Origin: Halichondria panicea
Lineage: Eukaryota; Porifera; Demospongiae; Suberitida; Halichondriidae
Direction of reading: 5' to 3'
NCBI RefSeq assembly: GCF_963675165.1
Contig: NC_087386.1
Span: 6,713,066 to 6,777,065 of the forward strand
Length of the DNA stretch: 64,000 nt
Part shown: positions 35,942-47,701 of the stretch, piece after piece
How the letters are laid out: each line of letters begins with the position of its first letter
Position numbering within the stretch: position 1 is the first letter of the stretch
Translations under genes and position numbers: made by a program
The notes under the pieces: model-generated
The model's database searches: none
Seen by the model: only the letters and a program-made list of their open reading frames with translations
What the model was told of the DNA's origin: nothing

Positions 35942-38900
35942 TATGTGTGTGTGAGTGGTGTGTGTGTGTGAGTGGTGTGTGTGTGTTGCACAAAGTAGCC
36001 TGTGTTAGTACATATGACACCTCTCTCTCCTCAGGGCTATCCCGGGATAGAGGGTCGACCAGGAGTGGACGGCATACCAGGCGATGAGGTGAGAAATGTG
36101 CTCTCTGTAACTCCATATCATTGACTCCCATACAGGGACCCCCTGGTGATGATGGACCCCCCGGGGAGGAGGGTGTGCCCGGAATACAGGTAGACCACAC
36201 CTACTTTCTCTTGTGTCCCGCTAATTACCCATTAATGACAGGGTCCCCCTGGATCACCTGGTCTCCATGGACTCAACGGTCACGGTGGACCACAGGTAAG
36301 CCTCGCTGTCTATGTAATTATATTATGTGAGTCTTGTGATAACCCCCTGCATAGGGACCCCCCGGCAAGGACAGCCCCCCCGGTCACCGTGGAGAGCCAG
36401 GACCCAAGGCAAGTAAGTGCTCTTACAATCCACCCACGTGTGTGTATGTGTGCAGTGCTTTGCTGAGTTGTTTTAATTACCCTAAGCCTATTACTAAAAT
36501 AGTTTGTCATTAATTTTTGCAAAACTTAGCTCTACCAGTATTCCTATGACATTATGATTCTTGTCAGAACGCAATTTAAGTTCGATCACAAAGTTTTACA
36601 TTTTCTGCTGATTTGGCTCATCACAATGGGTTTCCACCCACAAGTAATACAGTTACCGTTACATTACAATTGAGTGTAGAAATGTCCTGTACAAGTTCCT
36701 CGCTACACTGTCCTTATTGCCCCCCCCTCTTACCCCCCACATAGGGAGTGGCTGGTTTCCCTGGTATTCCCGGCTCTTTCGGACTACTAGTAAGTAATCA
36801 CAATCCTATAAAGAGCACTTTATTATATTGTGTGCAGGGTATCAAAGGTCAGGTTGGCTTGATTGGAGCCCCTGGACCCCCCGGGAAGCAGGTACGCTAT
36901 AGCAGCTGGTGCATGACCACATCAAAGGCATTTACTACATTCCTATCTATGCAGGGGGCGCCTGGTCTCCCGGGGCCTGTTGGTCGTAAGGGCATGGTCG
37001 GCTTGAAGGGGTTGAGAGGAGACAGAGGACCACCAGGGGGTAGTGGAGAAAAGGTACCCCCAGAGTTTTGTATACTTTATCTTTAAACAGAGAATTGCAA
37101 AGCCACAATCTACAAATAACTGGTGAATTTGAGAAACTTTATTTGGCCATTTTAAATTTCGGTAAAATTTTCCCAACACTTGACTAATTCCCCGCTATAC
37201 GGTATTAGCTAAATGTTATCGGCAATATTTTTGTGGTTTGCTGTTGCACGTACACTGCTGCAAAATACACATCTACTTGTGGTCATGGTAAGCTCTGTTG
37301 CTAACACCTAACTGTATGGTAGTTAATGATGAGGTATTGATTCCCCCCCCCCAGGGAATTCGTGGCCCTCCTGGTATGATTGGTGCTGACGGTGCAAACG
37401 GTGACCCTGTGAGTTAATTATTCGCGGTTTTTTGCTTTCTGAAAATTCTCTGTTGCTGTATAGTCTGCTGATCCTATCTCTCTGCATACATGCATAGGGT
37501 GCGAAGGGACTGGACGCCAGACAAGGACCACAGGGCCCTCGAGGTAATAAGGTATGACATCATATTGCATCACACTGATCACACTTCTGTCAGTACATGT
37601 ATAAACTCGTTACTCCCTCTAATCACAGGGGCACAAGGGACTGTCCGGTTTCAAGGGACCCTCAGGACTTCCTGGTGCCAAGGTACGAGATTGAAGTGAT
37701 TACTGTATCCACACGCCCACGCACTAACCCCCCGCCCACTCATTAACAGGGGGACTCTGGTAACACAGGTCCTGTTGGACACAAAGGCTCTAACGGGATA
37801 ATAGTAAGTACACACTTATTTGTTCACTACCTACTAAGTGACCCACCTCCCCTCCCCCAGGGCAGTAAAGGTGGTCCCGGCCTGCAAGGTTCCCCCGGAC
37901 TACCTGGACCCAGTGGAAACAGGGGGCGGGCTGGAGAGCAGGGTCCAAAAGGTCAACCAGGCCCAGTCGGAGAGAAGGGAAGACAGGGACGTGATGGCGT
38001 TGATGTGAGTCAAACTAAATAGAGCGTTTTAGCAATTTTGGTACATTGTAAAGAATGCATCATATCTCTATTGACAATTGCTTTTGAATATTGGGCCCAA
38101 TTTGACGATCGAGTAACTTTTTTACTTCGTACACTATTATCTATCGTACTACTTTAGTTTAATTAGCAGTGCCCCCCACATAGGGCCCCCCCGGAGATGA
38201 GGGACCAATAGGATCCATCGGACTCCCAGGTCCGTTGGTAAGTCATCTTCTCTTCCTTTGTTCCTCCACTGGTATGTTGTTGTAGGGCCACAAAGGACAA
38301 CCTGGTATAAACGGACGGAATGCCTTCAAGGGTCCAAAGGTCAGTTTGCAGTAACACAATATATTGAACCTTGAACTCTCCTGTACAGGGCTCCAAAGGT
38401 TCACAAGGAGAGAGAGGTTACGATGGAATAAATGCACTGAAAGTAAGCTGTCCATATTTTCAAGCAGCTATAGCTAACCATCAACCATCTTGTGCAGGGC
38501 CCTAAAGGCAATGCTGGAGTGAAGGGCGATCGTGGTGACACTGGTTTGGTGGGGGACCCAGGAGAGCCGGGAAAGAGGGGGGAACCTGGCAGGCCCGGAC
38601 TGAAGGGTGTTGTTGGTGGACCCGGGAAAAAGGGACCAAAAGGATTGCTTGGAGCTGATGTGAGTGCATATTGTAGTACTCTCAAATACCAGCGTTAAAT
38701 AGAGCATCTAGTTCTGTTAGTCCAATAACGTAAATTTTATGATTTTCTGAAAGCTTTGAGAGAGGCCTTCAGGTGATGTTTTAAAAATCAAACCTCTATT
38801 TTCAGACTGTTTTTCTCAAAAATTATTTCCGAAAATGAGAAACGTTTGCCCGTTCCAACTTTAGGATTTGAGCATACCATCTGAAAGAGCTCCTTCTAAG

Positions 38901-41645
38901 CTTTCAGAAAATCATAAAATTGTTGAATTTGGACCATCAGAACTCTAGTTACAAAGCCAATTCCATGCTAAGCTGTAGCCTAACGTGTTTGCTATTATAG
39001 GGGGTCAAAGGTCGTAAGGGCAAGGCTGCACTCAAAGGATCACGTGGGGACAAAGGTGACATTGGAGAGAGAGGGCCAAAGGGCACAGCTGGCATACCTG
39101 GACTAACCGTGAGTCATGTATGCTATCACATCAATGTACAGTACATCTAGATATAATGAGTGGCGTTGGCTTTGTAGGGTATGCAAATTATGGCCTCTTA
39201 TTTCCTAGGGCAAACGCGGGGTCAAAGGTCTAAAAGGTGATCCTGGAGATCGAGGGACAGTTGTGAGTTGACTGATACTCCGTACAGTAGCTGTGTTAGT
39301 ACTAATTGACCTTTGACCTCAGGGGGAGGAGGGCTTGCGAGGCAAACAAGGCAAGGGAGGATTAATCGGGTTTACCGTGAGTTATTAGTTGTGCAATAAT
39401 TATTATAATTATGTTCTTGTTGGTATGTAGGGTGTGCCTGGGTCTGCCGGGTTGCCGGGGGAACCAGGACCCCCTGGAGAGAAGGGACTTCTTGGAAAAT
39501 GGGGGGTGGACGGAGCCAATGGATTCGAAGGGAAAAAGGTAATTAAACATTTACTAGGACAATACTAGTAACTTCACAATACTTCATCACGTGCGAGTCA
39601 AATAATTATAATTATGTGTCTCCCAAATTGTGTTTCATTATAGGGAGAGAAAGGCAACAAAGGAGGGTTAGGTGTTCAAGGACCACCAGGACCAGCCGTG
39701 AGTTGGTAGTGTGTGTGTTGATCACATGACTATCACATGATCTAGGGTACTAAAGGTGAACTCGGTGACCCCGCCCCTCCCGGTATACCAGGTGATCCTG
39801 GGGACGAAGGTCGTCCAGGTCCAAGAGGGTTCAAAGGTCACCTAGGAAGACAGGTACATTTAGATGCAACTTTTTAAAAAAATAAAAAAAATTTATGTTG
39901 TTTTTATGATATCATCATATTACATCACTGCAGGGACCCCATGGGGAGTCAGGGGAGGTGGGCTATTATGGTCGTAAAGGTGATCCAGTAAGTTCATTAT
40001 ATCACGTGTGAGATTGCCACGTGATAATGATGTGTGTGTTGACTCCAGGGGCCGAGGGGAGGGCTCGGGCCACTGGGTCCAAAGGGTGACCCTGGATATA
40101 GCGTAAGTACCTATAGCTCTACTTCCTGTCATGTGACAAACAACCCCCACATAGGGACCTCCTGGTGTGCGCGGAGAACCTTCACCTAAGGGCGCAAAAG
40201 GATACCCAGTGAGGATACTAAACGATGTATTGTCGAATGTACAGTTCACTATATTTGCTTGTTCATACGTACAGGGTCTGGAGGGTCCGCAAGGTCAACA
40301 AGGACCCCCCGGGAAGACAGGAACAAGGGGAGACATGGGAGAACGTGGTCCGACAGGGCTGCCTGGTCCCCGTGGTAACAAGGGGGGCAGTGGCGAGCCT
40401 GGGGAGGATGGTCACCAAGGAGAGATTGGATTATCAGGTCTCAAGGGGAAGGCTGGGATCCCGGGGCCCAAGGGCCAAAAGGGCGATGACGTGAGTATAA
40501 TAATATATAATGTTGTCAATTTCTTTCTTTGCTGCCTTGTGTTGTTTTTTCGTTTATTGCTGCCTCAACAAGTTATTTATCAGCAAGAAAAAGGAATGCC
40601 TAGGGGAACGAGGCTGCGTACTGTATTATAGTTAGGCAGTCAAAACACACCTCCATCTGATGACGTGGGATTGTTGTTTGTACAGGGACGGAGAGGGTGG
40701 TCAGGTGGCAAAGGAATTAAAGGTTACAAAGGAAGAGAGGGACGTGACGGCCCTCAAGGCTCGCAAGGAATGTACGGTGCTAAAGGACGTACAGTGAGTG
40801 TGTGTGGGTGTGTGTGGGTGTGGGTGTGTGTGTGCGTGTGTGTGTGGGTGGATGTGTGTGGGTGTGGGTGTGTGTGGTTAGACTAGTATCATCTTGTCCC
40901 CCCTCAGGGTAAACCTGGACGGTTAGGATTCGATGGAGAGCCAGGATTTGTTGGATTTAGAGTGAGTTTTTATATTATTAGTACCACTAGAGTGAGACTA
41001 TTTATACTGTACGCATTGTAGGGTTACTATGGCAACAAAGGAGCCAAAGGACAAAAAGGACGCCACGGACGTGAGGTAAGACCACACATACACAACTCGT
41101 GCTTGGATTAGTGTGCTTTGAATTAATCCACCGATTGTTTTCTAGCTTAAATTTTGGAAGAGTCCACTTTGTTCTATCTTTAGCCACCACTTACTGTACA
41201 CTGGCCCCCCTGGTTTATATACCTACTGTACCCCCCACACAGGGCCCCCCTGGACCACTAGGACCCCCCGGACCTGTGACACAATACTATTCTTCTCAAT
41301 TCTCAAGCGATGAATTTCTCAACCGTCGAGCAAACAAACCAGACTTTTTCCCCAGCCTGCAAGATATCCTCAGCCAACTACTAGGCATGTCACCAGCATC
41401 ACAGAAGTCACACCCACACTCCTCACGCCCACACTCTACCTCGTACTGTCTCCCACTGTTCACACCGTCGTCATATTCAACGGGTCGCCATCGGAAGTGG
41501 CCTGCTCATAACTGCCACCATGTCCGTGTCCTCAACACCTCGGTGGAGGATGGCTTCTATTGGGTTGACCCAAACCTCGGTTGCTCCTCTGATGCTGTGC
41601 AGGTCTTCTGTCGCTTCTCTTCCAATGAAACCTGTATCTATCCAA

Positions 41646-41685
<40 letters not shown>

Positions 41686-41746
41686 TGTGGGTGTGGTGTG
41701 GGTGTGTGTGGGTGGGTGTGTGTGTGTGTGGTGTGTGTGTGTGTGT

Positions 41747-41790
<44 letters not shown>

Positions 41791-41858
41791 TGTGTGGTGT
41801 GTGTGTGTGTGGGTGGGTGTGTGTGTGTGGTGTGTGTGTGTGGTGTGTGTGTGTGGGT

Positions 41859-41902
<44 letters not shown>

Positions 41903-42819
41903 ATGTTTCGGCTTGTTTATTGATTGTACAGGTCCAAGGGCATAGGTTGACTCCACCCAGTTGGGTCAATATATCGGATGCTTCATCGCCATGGCTATCA
42001 GTGATCACTGGTCATAATGTGAGGACCCCACTATAATTATGGCGACTCATATTTATAATGAGTAATGAGAAATAACCATTGCAGTAACGTGCCTTATTAT
42101 TCACCCGCCCCCCTCTCAGATCAAGTATGGTGTGGGTGTGGTCCAACTGAACTTCCTGCGGCTATCAAGCTCAGAGGCAGTACAGGTAACTACACATGCT
42201 CAGTGCTGCCTATCAGTGTAGCAAGGTGGCCATAGTGTTATCATGTCCCCCCTCTCCTCTCAGGAGCTCACACTAGCACGCCCCCCCGGACCACCACTGG
42301 AGGAGGGGGTGCTCCAGATGCTGGGCTATGATAAGCAGCTTGTAGAGAGACCGCCTCATCACATGTCATGTCAGGTGAGTATGTGCATTAGATAGTACAG
42401 TTTGTTGCAGACTATACAAGTGATATTTGACTGATTACTATAATCGGCTCTGTAACTAGAGTTCTGATTGTCCAAATTCAACGGATTTTCTGAAAGCTCT
42501 TAGAAATATATGCTACATTATATTGTGTGTCAGACTGACTTTTTATGCTACTGTATATTTTCTGCAGGACAATGACAGAATGTTGGACCCCCCTCAGGGC
42601 AATGACACCACGTTAGACCCCCCTCTCTCCTCACAAGGACCACTGTGCTATCTCCGCTACACACTCGACACTTCTATATCCACTAGTAGCTTAGAAATTG
42701 AGCAGTTGCCTGTCATAGACGTATTACCATGGTTACCACTGTGTGAGCATGTGACTTGTGAGCTAAGAGTAGGGCCGTTGTGTTTTAGAGAAGACTCTAG
42801 ATTGTTTGGAGGTGGATAA
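32139..42819 (+). CDS. Fibrillar collagen alpha chain
   Basis: Fifty exons by my count, about 1,666 aa. Exon 1 (32139-32430): signal sequence with a basic 30-residue lead ([17 protein letters not shown]) and an acidic Ser-Gly-Asp-rich stretch (SGDGSGDDD). Exon 2 (32676-33259): TSPN/laminin-G-like domain. Exons 3-4: 33344-33439, 33511-33597. The helix starts in 34064-34150 and runs to 41243. The 40 purely collagenous exons between are 45, 54, 99, 108, 144, 162 or 216 bp, each beginning with an intact Gly codon. Helix total is about 1,011 residues (337 Gly-X-Y), as in other fibrillar chains. The last exons (41243-41647, 41932-42018, 42120-42185, 42264-42374, 42568-42819) encode the COLFI propeptide: [47 protein letters not shown]. 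The exon at 36355-36408 uses a GC donor and has Ser in one Gly position. Confidence 0.92.
33735..34055. repeat. Minisatellite in collagen intron 4
   Basis: About 22 copies of a 14-bp unit, CTACCCCTCGTGCA and variants (CTACCCCTCACACA). Open frames through it are artefacts. Confidence 0.95.
35896..35992. repeat. (GT)n microsatellite at a collagen splice donor
   Basis: Begins directly after the exon ending at 35895, so the donor GTGTGTGTG is itself the first repeat unit. Confidence 0.9.
38690..38962. repeat. Fold-back repeat, CCATAACTT family
   Basis: Collagen intron: TTAAATAGAGCATCTAGTTC, GAAAGCTTTGAGAGAGGCCT, then GAGCTCCTTCTAAGCTTTCA and AGAACTCTAGTTACAAAGCC. Confidence 0.85.
40794..40880. 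repeat. GTGTGG-rich microsatellite
   Basis: Runs from the donor of the collagen exon ending at 40793. GT/GTGTGGGT repeat. Confidence 0.85.
41648..41902. repeat. (GT)n/(GGT)n microsatellite, about 255 bp
   Basis: Longest such tract in the window. It starts at the donor of the first COLFI exon and ends about 30 bp before the next exon. Confidence 0.92.
42436..42512. repeat. Fold-back repeat fragment, CCATAACTT family
   Basis: GGCTCTGTAACTAGAGTTCT through GGATTTTCTGAAAGCTCTTA, the right arm in reverse orientation only. It lies in the last collagen intron. Confidence 0.7.
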
Positions 42820-43309
42820 GGTTGTGCGTTGTGTTTTCGTTCTGTTTTGTCAGCACGTTTTTATGTAGCGTATGTGGATCAAATCTCACTACTTTATATT
42901 TATGGTTAGAAGTACACTCTAAATCTATGGGGCCGGTGTCAATATGGACGACTATTGTCTAATATAAGACACCCTGCGATATAAAAGGTAAAATTCGGCA
43001 TGGGAATAAAATGTAGGTTGAGTGGGCGTTTATTAATTTTTAAAAAGTTACAAACAAGTGGTTAAGTACGATAGATGAGTTAATTATATTTACACACTAG
43101 TTAGTAAGTAGGTGGTTAAGTATGCCCATCCAGTTAGTCTGCACATGCACAATAAGCCATCTGCCTAAATCCGAGGGAGAAATCTAATCAACCAGAGTAG
43201 TACAATAATAATTACAGACAATCACAATAAATGATTCCATTTGTACACACGGTCAACAATGTACTATAAAACAAAGCTAGTCCTAGAGAGAGTGTCTCAT
43301 GAGTGTCCT
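42820..43309. other. Convergent intergenic gap collagen / PSMB7
   Basis: 490 bp between the two stop codons. AT-rich, with no gene. Two related stretches (AGTGGTTAAGTACGATAGAT and GGTGGTTAAGTATGCCCATC) suggest a short local duplication. Confidence 0.45.
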
Positions 43310-46079
43310 CTAACAACAAGTCTCCATGCTCTCAACGCTGCTCACAGACTGTGACACCACCTCAAACCTCCGCACACATGGAGTACCAATGATGGCAGTG
43401 GTCCCTTGTCTGTAGCGATAGTCTCCTGTCCTCGGACCCTTGGCTACAATCTCCTCATAGCCTCTCAAGTAATCTGTCTTGTCTGCTGTCACCACGCACA
43501 GGTCCACATTGCTACCAGAGCCCTGTACACAAGCAAAGAGAAGGGACAATAAATAATTCAGAAAAGAAAGGGAGAGAGTGGACAGTGGGGAAAAAATTAT
43601 ACTACATGATAAATAAATAAAAAAAAACCCAATTTGGTTTGAATTTAAAATCATCCATGTGTACATTGAAACATTACCGTATAGCGGGTAATTTTTGTGG
43701 GGTATTTGTGGGTAAGTGACCTCCACGAAATTTTAACGCAGGCGTGGCTTACCGGAACGTATGAATGCAGTGCAGGCAACGAGACTAAACGAAATTGTTA
43801 CTCACGAAAACCATCGTTTTCGAATTTTTTACCCCACGAAAATTACCCGCTATACGGTAATTATGGATTCTTACTGTGTGTAGCTTACCAAATCGTTGAG
43901 GATGCCAGCAGTGATTGCATTCCTAACCAGAGTCATGGCCTCGTCCCTCTGAGAGGATAATGGGGGGAGGGGTTATATTCAGTGAGGGTGGGGTTATTCT
44001 CACCTCCATATTTGGTTTGTATTGATCTTCAAAAGTCGCCATAGCAGCCAGCGATCCAGAACCTGTAACACAATAAAGTGTTTTTTGTAGTGTATCCTAA
44101 TTAGAGGGGCTTACCCATCGACACATAGGGCAGCTTGTCAGTGCTCCCGTGAGCATGCACAGTGAATAGACTGGGGCCAGTGATGTCATAGCCACCCAGG
44201 ACCAGGTAGGCCCCGATCTGACCACTATATCTGCAGAATAATAATCAATATTCTTCATGAAACGTGTACTTGTATAAGAGAATAACATAACTAGAGCACT
44301 TAAGTGCAAATCCTCGGCTGGTGACATGATTGTAAAGAAACCAGTGGAGTGATATAATGCTGTGCATGTAGTGATGTATGACTGAAGCTGTCTAGCACAG
44401 CAACTCAGGAGCAATAAAACTAAACCAGACTAGAGGCATGCTGTGAGAACAGAGTTTTAGTGATACACGAGGCATGCACAGTGGGCTATGATCACAGTAA
44501 GGATGCCTGGAGTCTCAGAGAAGTATGATATGACTCCTGGGGTCCTGGAGTCAGCAAGTCACAATTCTAGCTTTCTATTGTAGTGACCCTTTTCCACTGT
44601 TTTTGGTATGGGATCACTTTAGCTGTAAATACGGAGGGTACCTCGAATAAAGGCCGCGTGTAGTTAGCTAGCTGCCAACGTGCAAGTTCAAGCTTCTTAG
44701 TTTTTGCTCGCTTTTATTCGACAACAAAGCTCTAACATCGAAATCTACTATTGTTAAAACTAGTGAAGGCTATCCATGCTATAAACGCAGTGCTGTGGCA
44801 GCCAGGTGAGCAGACCCAGATATTACAAACAGACAAACAGACAAACCAAACGACTACTATACCCGTGGCCGCCCACGCGCACCTCGGGTAATAACCATTA
44901 TTCTACACTATGAAACGTACCTGTATAAGTATTGCTTGAGCATCTTCAAAGCCGTGGCTACACGTGGCTATAGGGGAGAGGTGAAGGTGAAGGTGAGGGT
45001 GAAGGTGAGGGTGAGGGGTGAGGGTGAGGGTTAATTAGCATGGCCTGTCACTTACTGCTCTCCCTGTGGTCAGTTTGTGTAACTCAATCTGAGCAGAGAT
45101 GAAGTTAGTGGTGAACTCTGTGTCTGCAGCCGTACCAGCTCCACAACAACTGCACATAACCATGACAACCACATAACCATGACAACAGCGGAAAGTGAGG
45201 AGCAATACTTACAATATGTTTTTTGCGATGAAGTGAATTTTTTCACAATTTTTGTCAGCAACCACGGTTCCCTCTGTGGCCCTAGTGTCAGCACCCAACA
45301 CAACTCCGTCCTACAAGTGAGGGGGGGTGGGCTGGATTACCATATTACATACGAGTGGGGGGAGGGTGTGGGCCGGATTACCATATTACATACGAGTGGG
45401 GGGAGGGTGTGGGCCGGATTACCATATTACATACAAGTGGGGGGAGGGTATGGGCCAGATTAGCCTCTTACATACGAGTGGGGGGAGGGTGTGGGCCGGA
45501 TTACCATATTAGATACGAGTGGGGGGAGGGTGTGGGCCGGATTAGCCTCTTACATACGAGTGGGGGGAGGGTGTGGGCCGGATTAGCCTCTTACTAACTA
45601 CCCACCTTGAACACACAGCCAGCGATGGTGGTCCCAGTCTTGACTGGCTTGGGGAAGGTCACTCCAGAGCGTCTCAGTCCTTCATTCCTGGAGGGTGGTC
45701 ATGTGCATACTTATTAACGTGCACACGTGTGTCCTGTCACACCAAATTCTTGGGTCTATATTTTTCGAAAAATGTGGACCCCCTGGAACATATTTACTGA
45801 CAAATATATTCCACTTGCACAGAAGGAGCCATGGGTTACTGGCAAGTTGCAGTCATGAAGCTAGTACGTACATATAGAAGTCACTAGAATGATGGGGGGT
45901 TCAAAGTTTGCTGGGGGTCGTAAAATTTGTTCTGGGGGTCCGGGTTAACGTGACAGTCCCCGTAAAATTAATATAAAGTTACTCTAGATAATGGGGGCAC
46001 AAAAAAATGCATTCTACCTTTTACAGAGATCAAAGTTGAATCCTCCAGTAGGGAGTTGAGTCACCACGACACCAGACAT
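43310..46079 (-). CDS. PSMB7: 20S proteasome subunit beta type-7 (beta2)
   Basis: Nine exons: 46079-46018, 45687-45606, 45310-45213, 45149-45056, 44967-44921, 44230-44115, 44062-44004, 43948-43889, 43522-43310, giving 276 aa (human 277). The propeptide ([13 protein letters not shown]) is cut before the catalytic Thr in [20 protein letters not shown]; the Asp and Lys of the active site ([15 protein letters not shown]) are present. Then [35 protein letters not shown] and [19 protein letters not shown]. Beta2 carries the trypsin-like activity of the core particle. The final 20 residues (rich in Ser, Val) differ from vertebrate tails. The 690-bp intron 5 and the minisatellite in intron 2 are the main oddities. 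Confidence 0.94.
43674..43860. repeat. Fold-back element, CGTATAGCGGG family (most complete copy)
   Basis: 187 bp in the last PSMB7 intron: begins TTACCGTATAGCGGGTAATT and ends AATTACCCGCTATACGGTAA, an 18-20 bp near-perfect terminal inverted repeat, with subterminal matches (CACGAAA/TTTCGTG). Confidence 0.9.
45315..45600. repeat. Minisatellite in PSMB7 intron 2
   Basis: About seven units of 41 bp around GAGTGGGGGGAGGGTGTGGG and CCGGATTACCATATTACATA; some units carry TTAGCCTCTTACATAC instead. Confidence 0.92.
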
Positions 46080-46460
46080 GGCTCATATACAGGTCTTTCT
46101 CTTACGTATAAAACACACGTGTGGACACTCAGCAATTATTCTATATACAGCACACCAAGAGGAGGTCAAAGTTTATTCGCTTTGATGAACACTAGCCTCG
46201 ATCCCAGCCCTTCTATTTGAGAGCGGCCTGGAATCGAGGCTACTTGAACACACGTAATCTAATGCCCCACCCCCCTACCGGGGATAGGTGTGTACCAATT
46301 ACATGATCTAATACCCCACCCTTTGGACAGCATGTTATGTGGGGGTTATGTGGGGATTAGACCTGTATCACACTATAGCTTTCTTCATGGTTTCACTAGT
46401 CAATTATTTAAAGTACAGAAAATCACTTATAAATATATCCATTATAACCATACTTTAATT
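46080..46460. other. Intergenic region upstream of PSMB7, with a small hairpin
   Basis: No gene. At 46192-46241, TAGCCTCGATCCCAG and CTGGAATCGAGGCTA form a 15-bp stem around a 20-bp loop, a minimal copy of the CTCGATCCCAGGCC family. The first 100 bp probably hold the PSMB7 promoter. Confidence 0.5.
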
Positions 46461-46666
46461 TATAAAAGGTTAGCCCTGAAGGCAAAGATATGGCCAGCAA
46501 CATTTCTATTATAGATTGTGTATGAAGCGGCTACATCATATAGTTTATCCAAGTAGATGATGCATGCAGTGACACAACATTTTTGCATGCAGTATATCAC
46601 CAAAGATACGATGGTGATACAGTGCAAGCTGCTTACGAGTTCACCATAGCTACTATAACGAAGTAG
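46461..46666 (+). pseudogene. Collapsed tandem copy of the methyltransferase at 46979
   Basis: 46461-46592 repeats the 5' flank 46843-46984 of the intact gene (shared GAAGCGGCTACATCATATAG and GCAGTGACACAACATTT). It then jumps straight to 46602-46666, which repeats the last 65 bp of the coding region (47637-47701) with one visible difference. The whole middle of the gene is missing. It looks like a tandem duplicate reduced by an internal deletion, and recent given the near identity. Confidence 0.85.
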
Positions 46667-46978
46667 CTACATGTATATAGTATCTGGTATTCATATTGTT
46701 GAACTGTTTATTCATGCGCATATACTGATGATCTGTGTAAAACACCTTGGAATTCAGCTCTGCATGGTCACTGACAGAAGGCTGTGATGTGGTAATTAAT
46801 GTAACATGCATGCATAACTAATTAACTACGCCTCGAGGCATAATTAAAAGGTTATAGCCCTGAAGTCAAAGATAATTATGGCCAGCAACATTTCAAAGGT
46901 ATATTATAGATTGTGCATGAAGCGGCTACATCATATAGTTTATCCAAGTATAGATGCATGCAGTGACACAACATTTGC

Positions 46979-47701
46979 ATGCAGGGTGATAATGCAGAGC
47001 ACTATAAGAGAGTGAGCTCCTGCTATGACAGCATGTACTCTGACAACCTAGCAGCTAAAGTGAGCATCATAAACCGTCAGCTGCAGTTCACCTCTGGTGA
47101 CACTGTCCTAGACATTGGAGGAGGGACGGCAGGAATGAGTCAGCGGCTGTGGAAAACGCACAATCTCAAGGCACCTGTACTTTGTGTGGACCCATCGGAT
47201 GCGATGCTGCAAATAGCCCGAGGGAAGATGGGAGTGGAGACGATTAAGGCGACAGCTGAAGAGTTCTTTGTAAATTATTCCGACAGAAAAGTTTTCAGCA
47301 AGATTCTTATGATTAGTTGTTACCACCACTTCAAAGATCCTGGCTTGGTGTTTGAGGGCGTTGCTAGGCTACTATCTGATGATGGTGTTTGTTTGGTGAC
47401 TCACGCTGAATATGAACCTCTTTTGTTCTCACGACTAGGAAAGCTACTGGATATTGACTACAGCCAGATTGCTAAGCATGCTGAAGCTAATGGTCTCAAA
47501 GCTCAAATAACGTCTGATAGTGAAGTGCGGGAAGTAACTAAAGAGTCGTGCTTCAGTTTTCTGAGAAATCGTATGTTCTCCATTCTCAATGAATTCACAG
47601 ATAGTGAGATAGAAGAAGGAATTAAAGAACTGGACCAAAGATACGATGGTGATACAGTACAAGCTGCTTACGAGTTCACCATAGCTACTATAACGAAGTA
47701 G
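46979..47701 (+). CDS. Class I SAM-dependent methyltransferase, substrate unknown
   Basis: Single open frame of 240 aa from ATG. Motif I: TVLDIGGGTAGMSQRLW; motif II: APVLCVDPSDAMLQIA; then ILMISCYHHFKDPGLVFEG and the family C terminus CFSFLRNR...FTDSEIEEGIKELDQRY. It is a paralogue of the gene at 13108, about 33 kb away on the other strand. A GCAG at 46981-46984 could also be an acceptor from a small upstream exon, as in that paralogue, so the true start is uncertain by a few codons. Substrate unknown; the fold covers small-molecule and lipid methyltransferases. Confidence 0.75.
   Translation: MQGDNAEHYKRVSSCYDSMYSDNLAAKVSIINRQLQFTSGDTVLDIGGGTAGMSQRLWKTHNLKAPVLCVDPSDAMLQIARGKMGVETIKATAEEFFVNYSDRKVFSKILMISCYHHFKDPGLVFEGVARLLSDDGVCLVTHAEYEPLLFSRLGKLLDIDYSQIAKHAEANGLKAQITSDSEVREVTKESCFSFLRNRMFSILNEFTDSEIEEGIKELDQRYDGDTVQAAYEFTIATITK

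Noticed and set aside
41099-41923. Long Cys/Val and Thr/His reading frames over GT/CA tracts here and at 687, 8863, 25550 and 52164
   Set aside because: They are translations of microsatellites in introns of supported genes; residue content is only that of the repeat.
44630-44910. Possible terminal-inverted-repeat element in PSMB7 intron 5
   Set aside because: GGTACCTCGA and CACCTCGGGTAA look related, but the arms match over too few bases to support an element.
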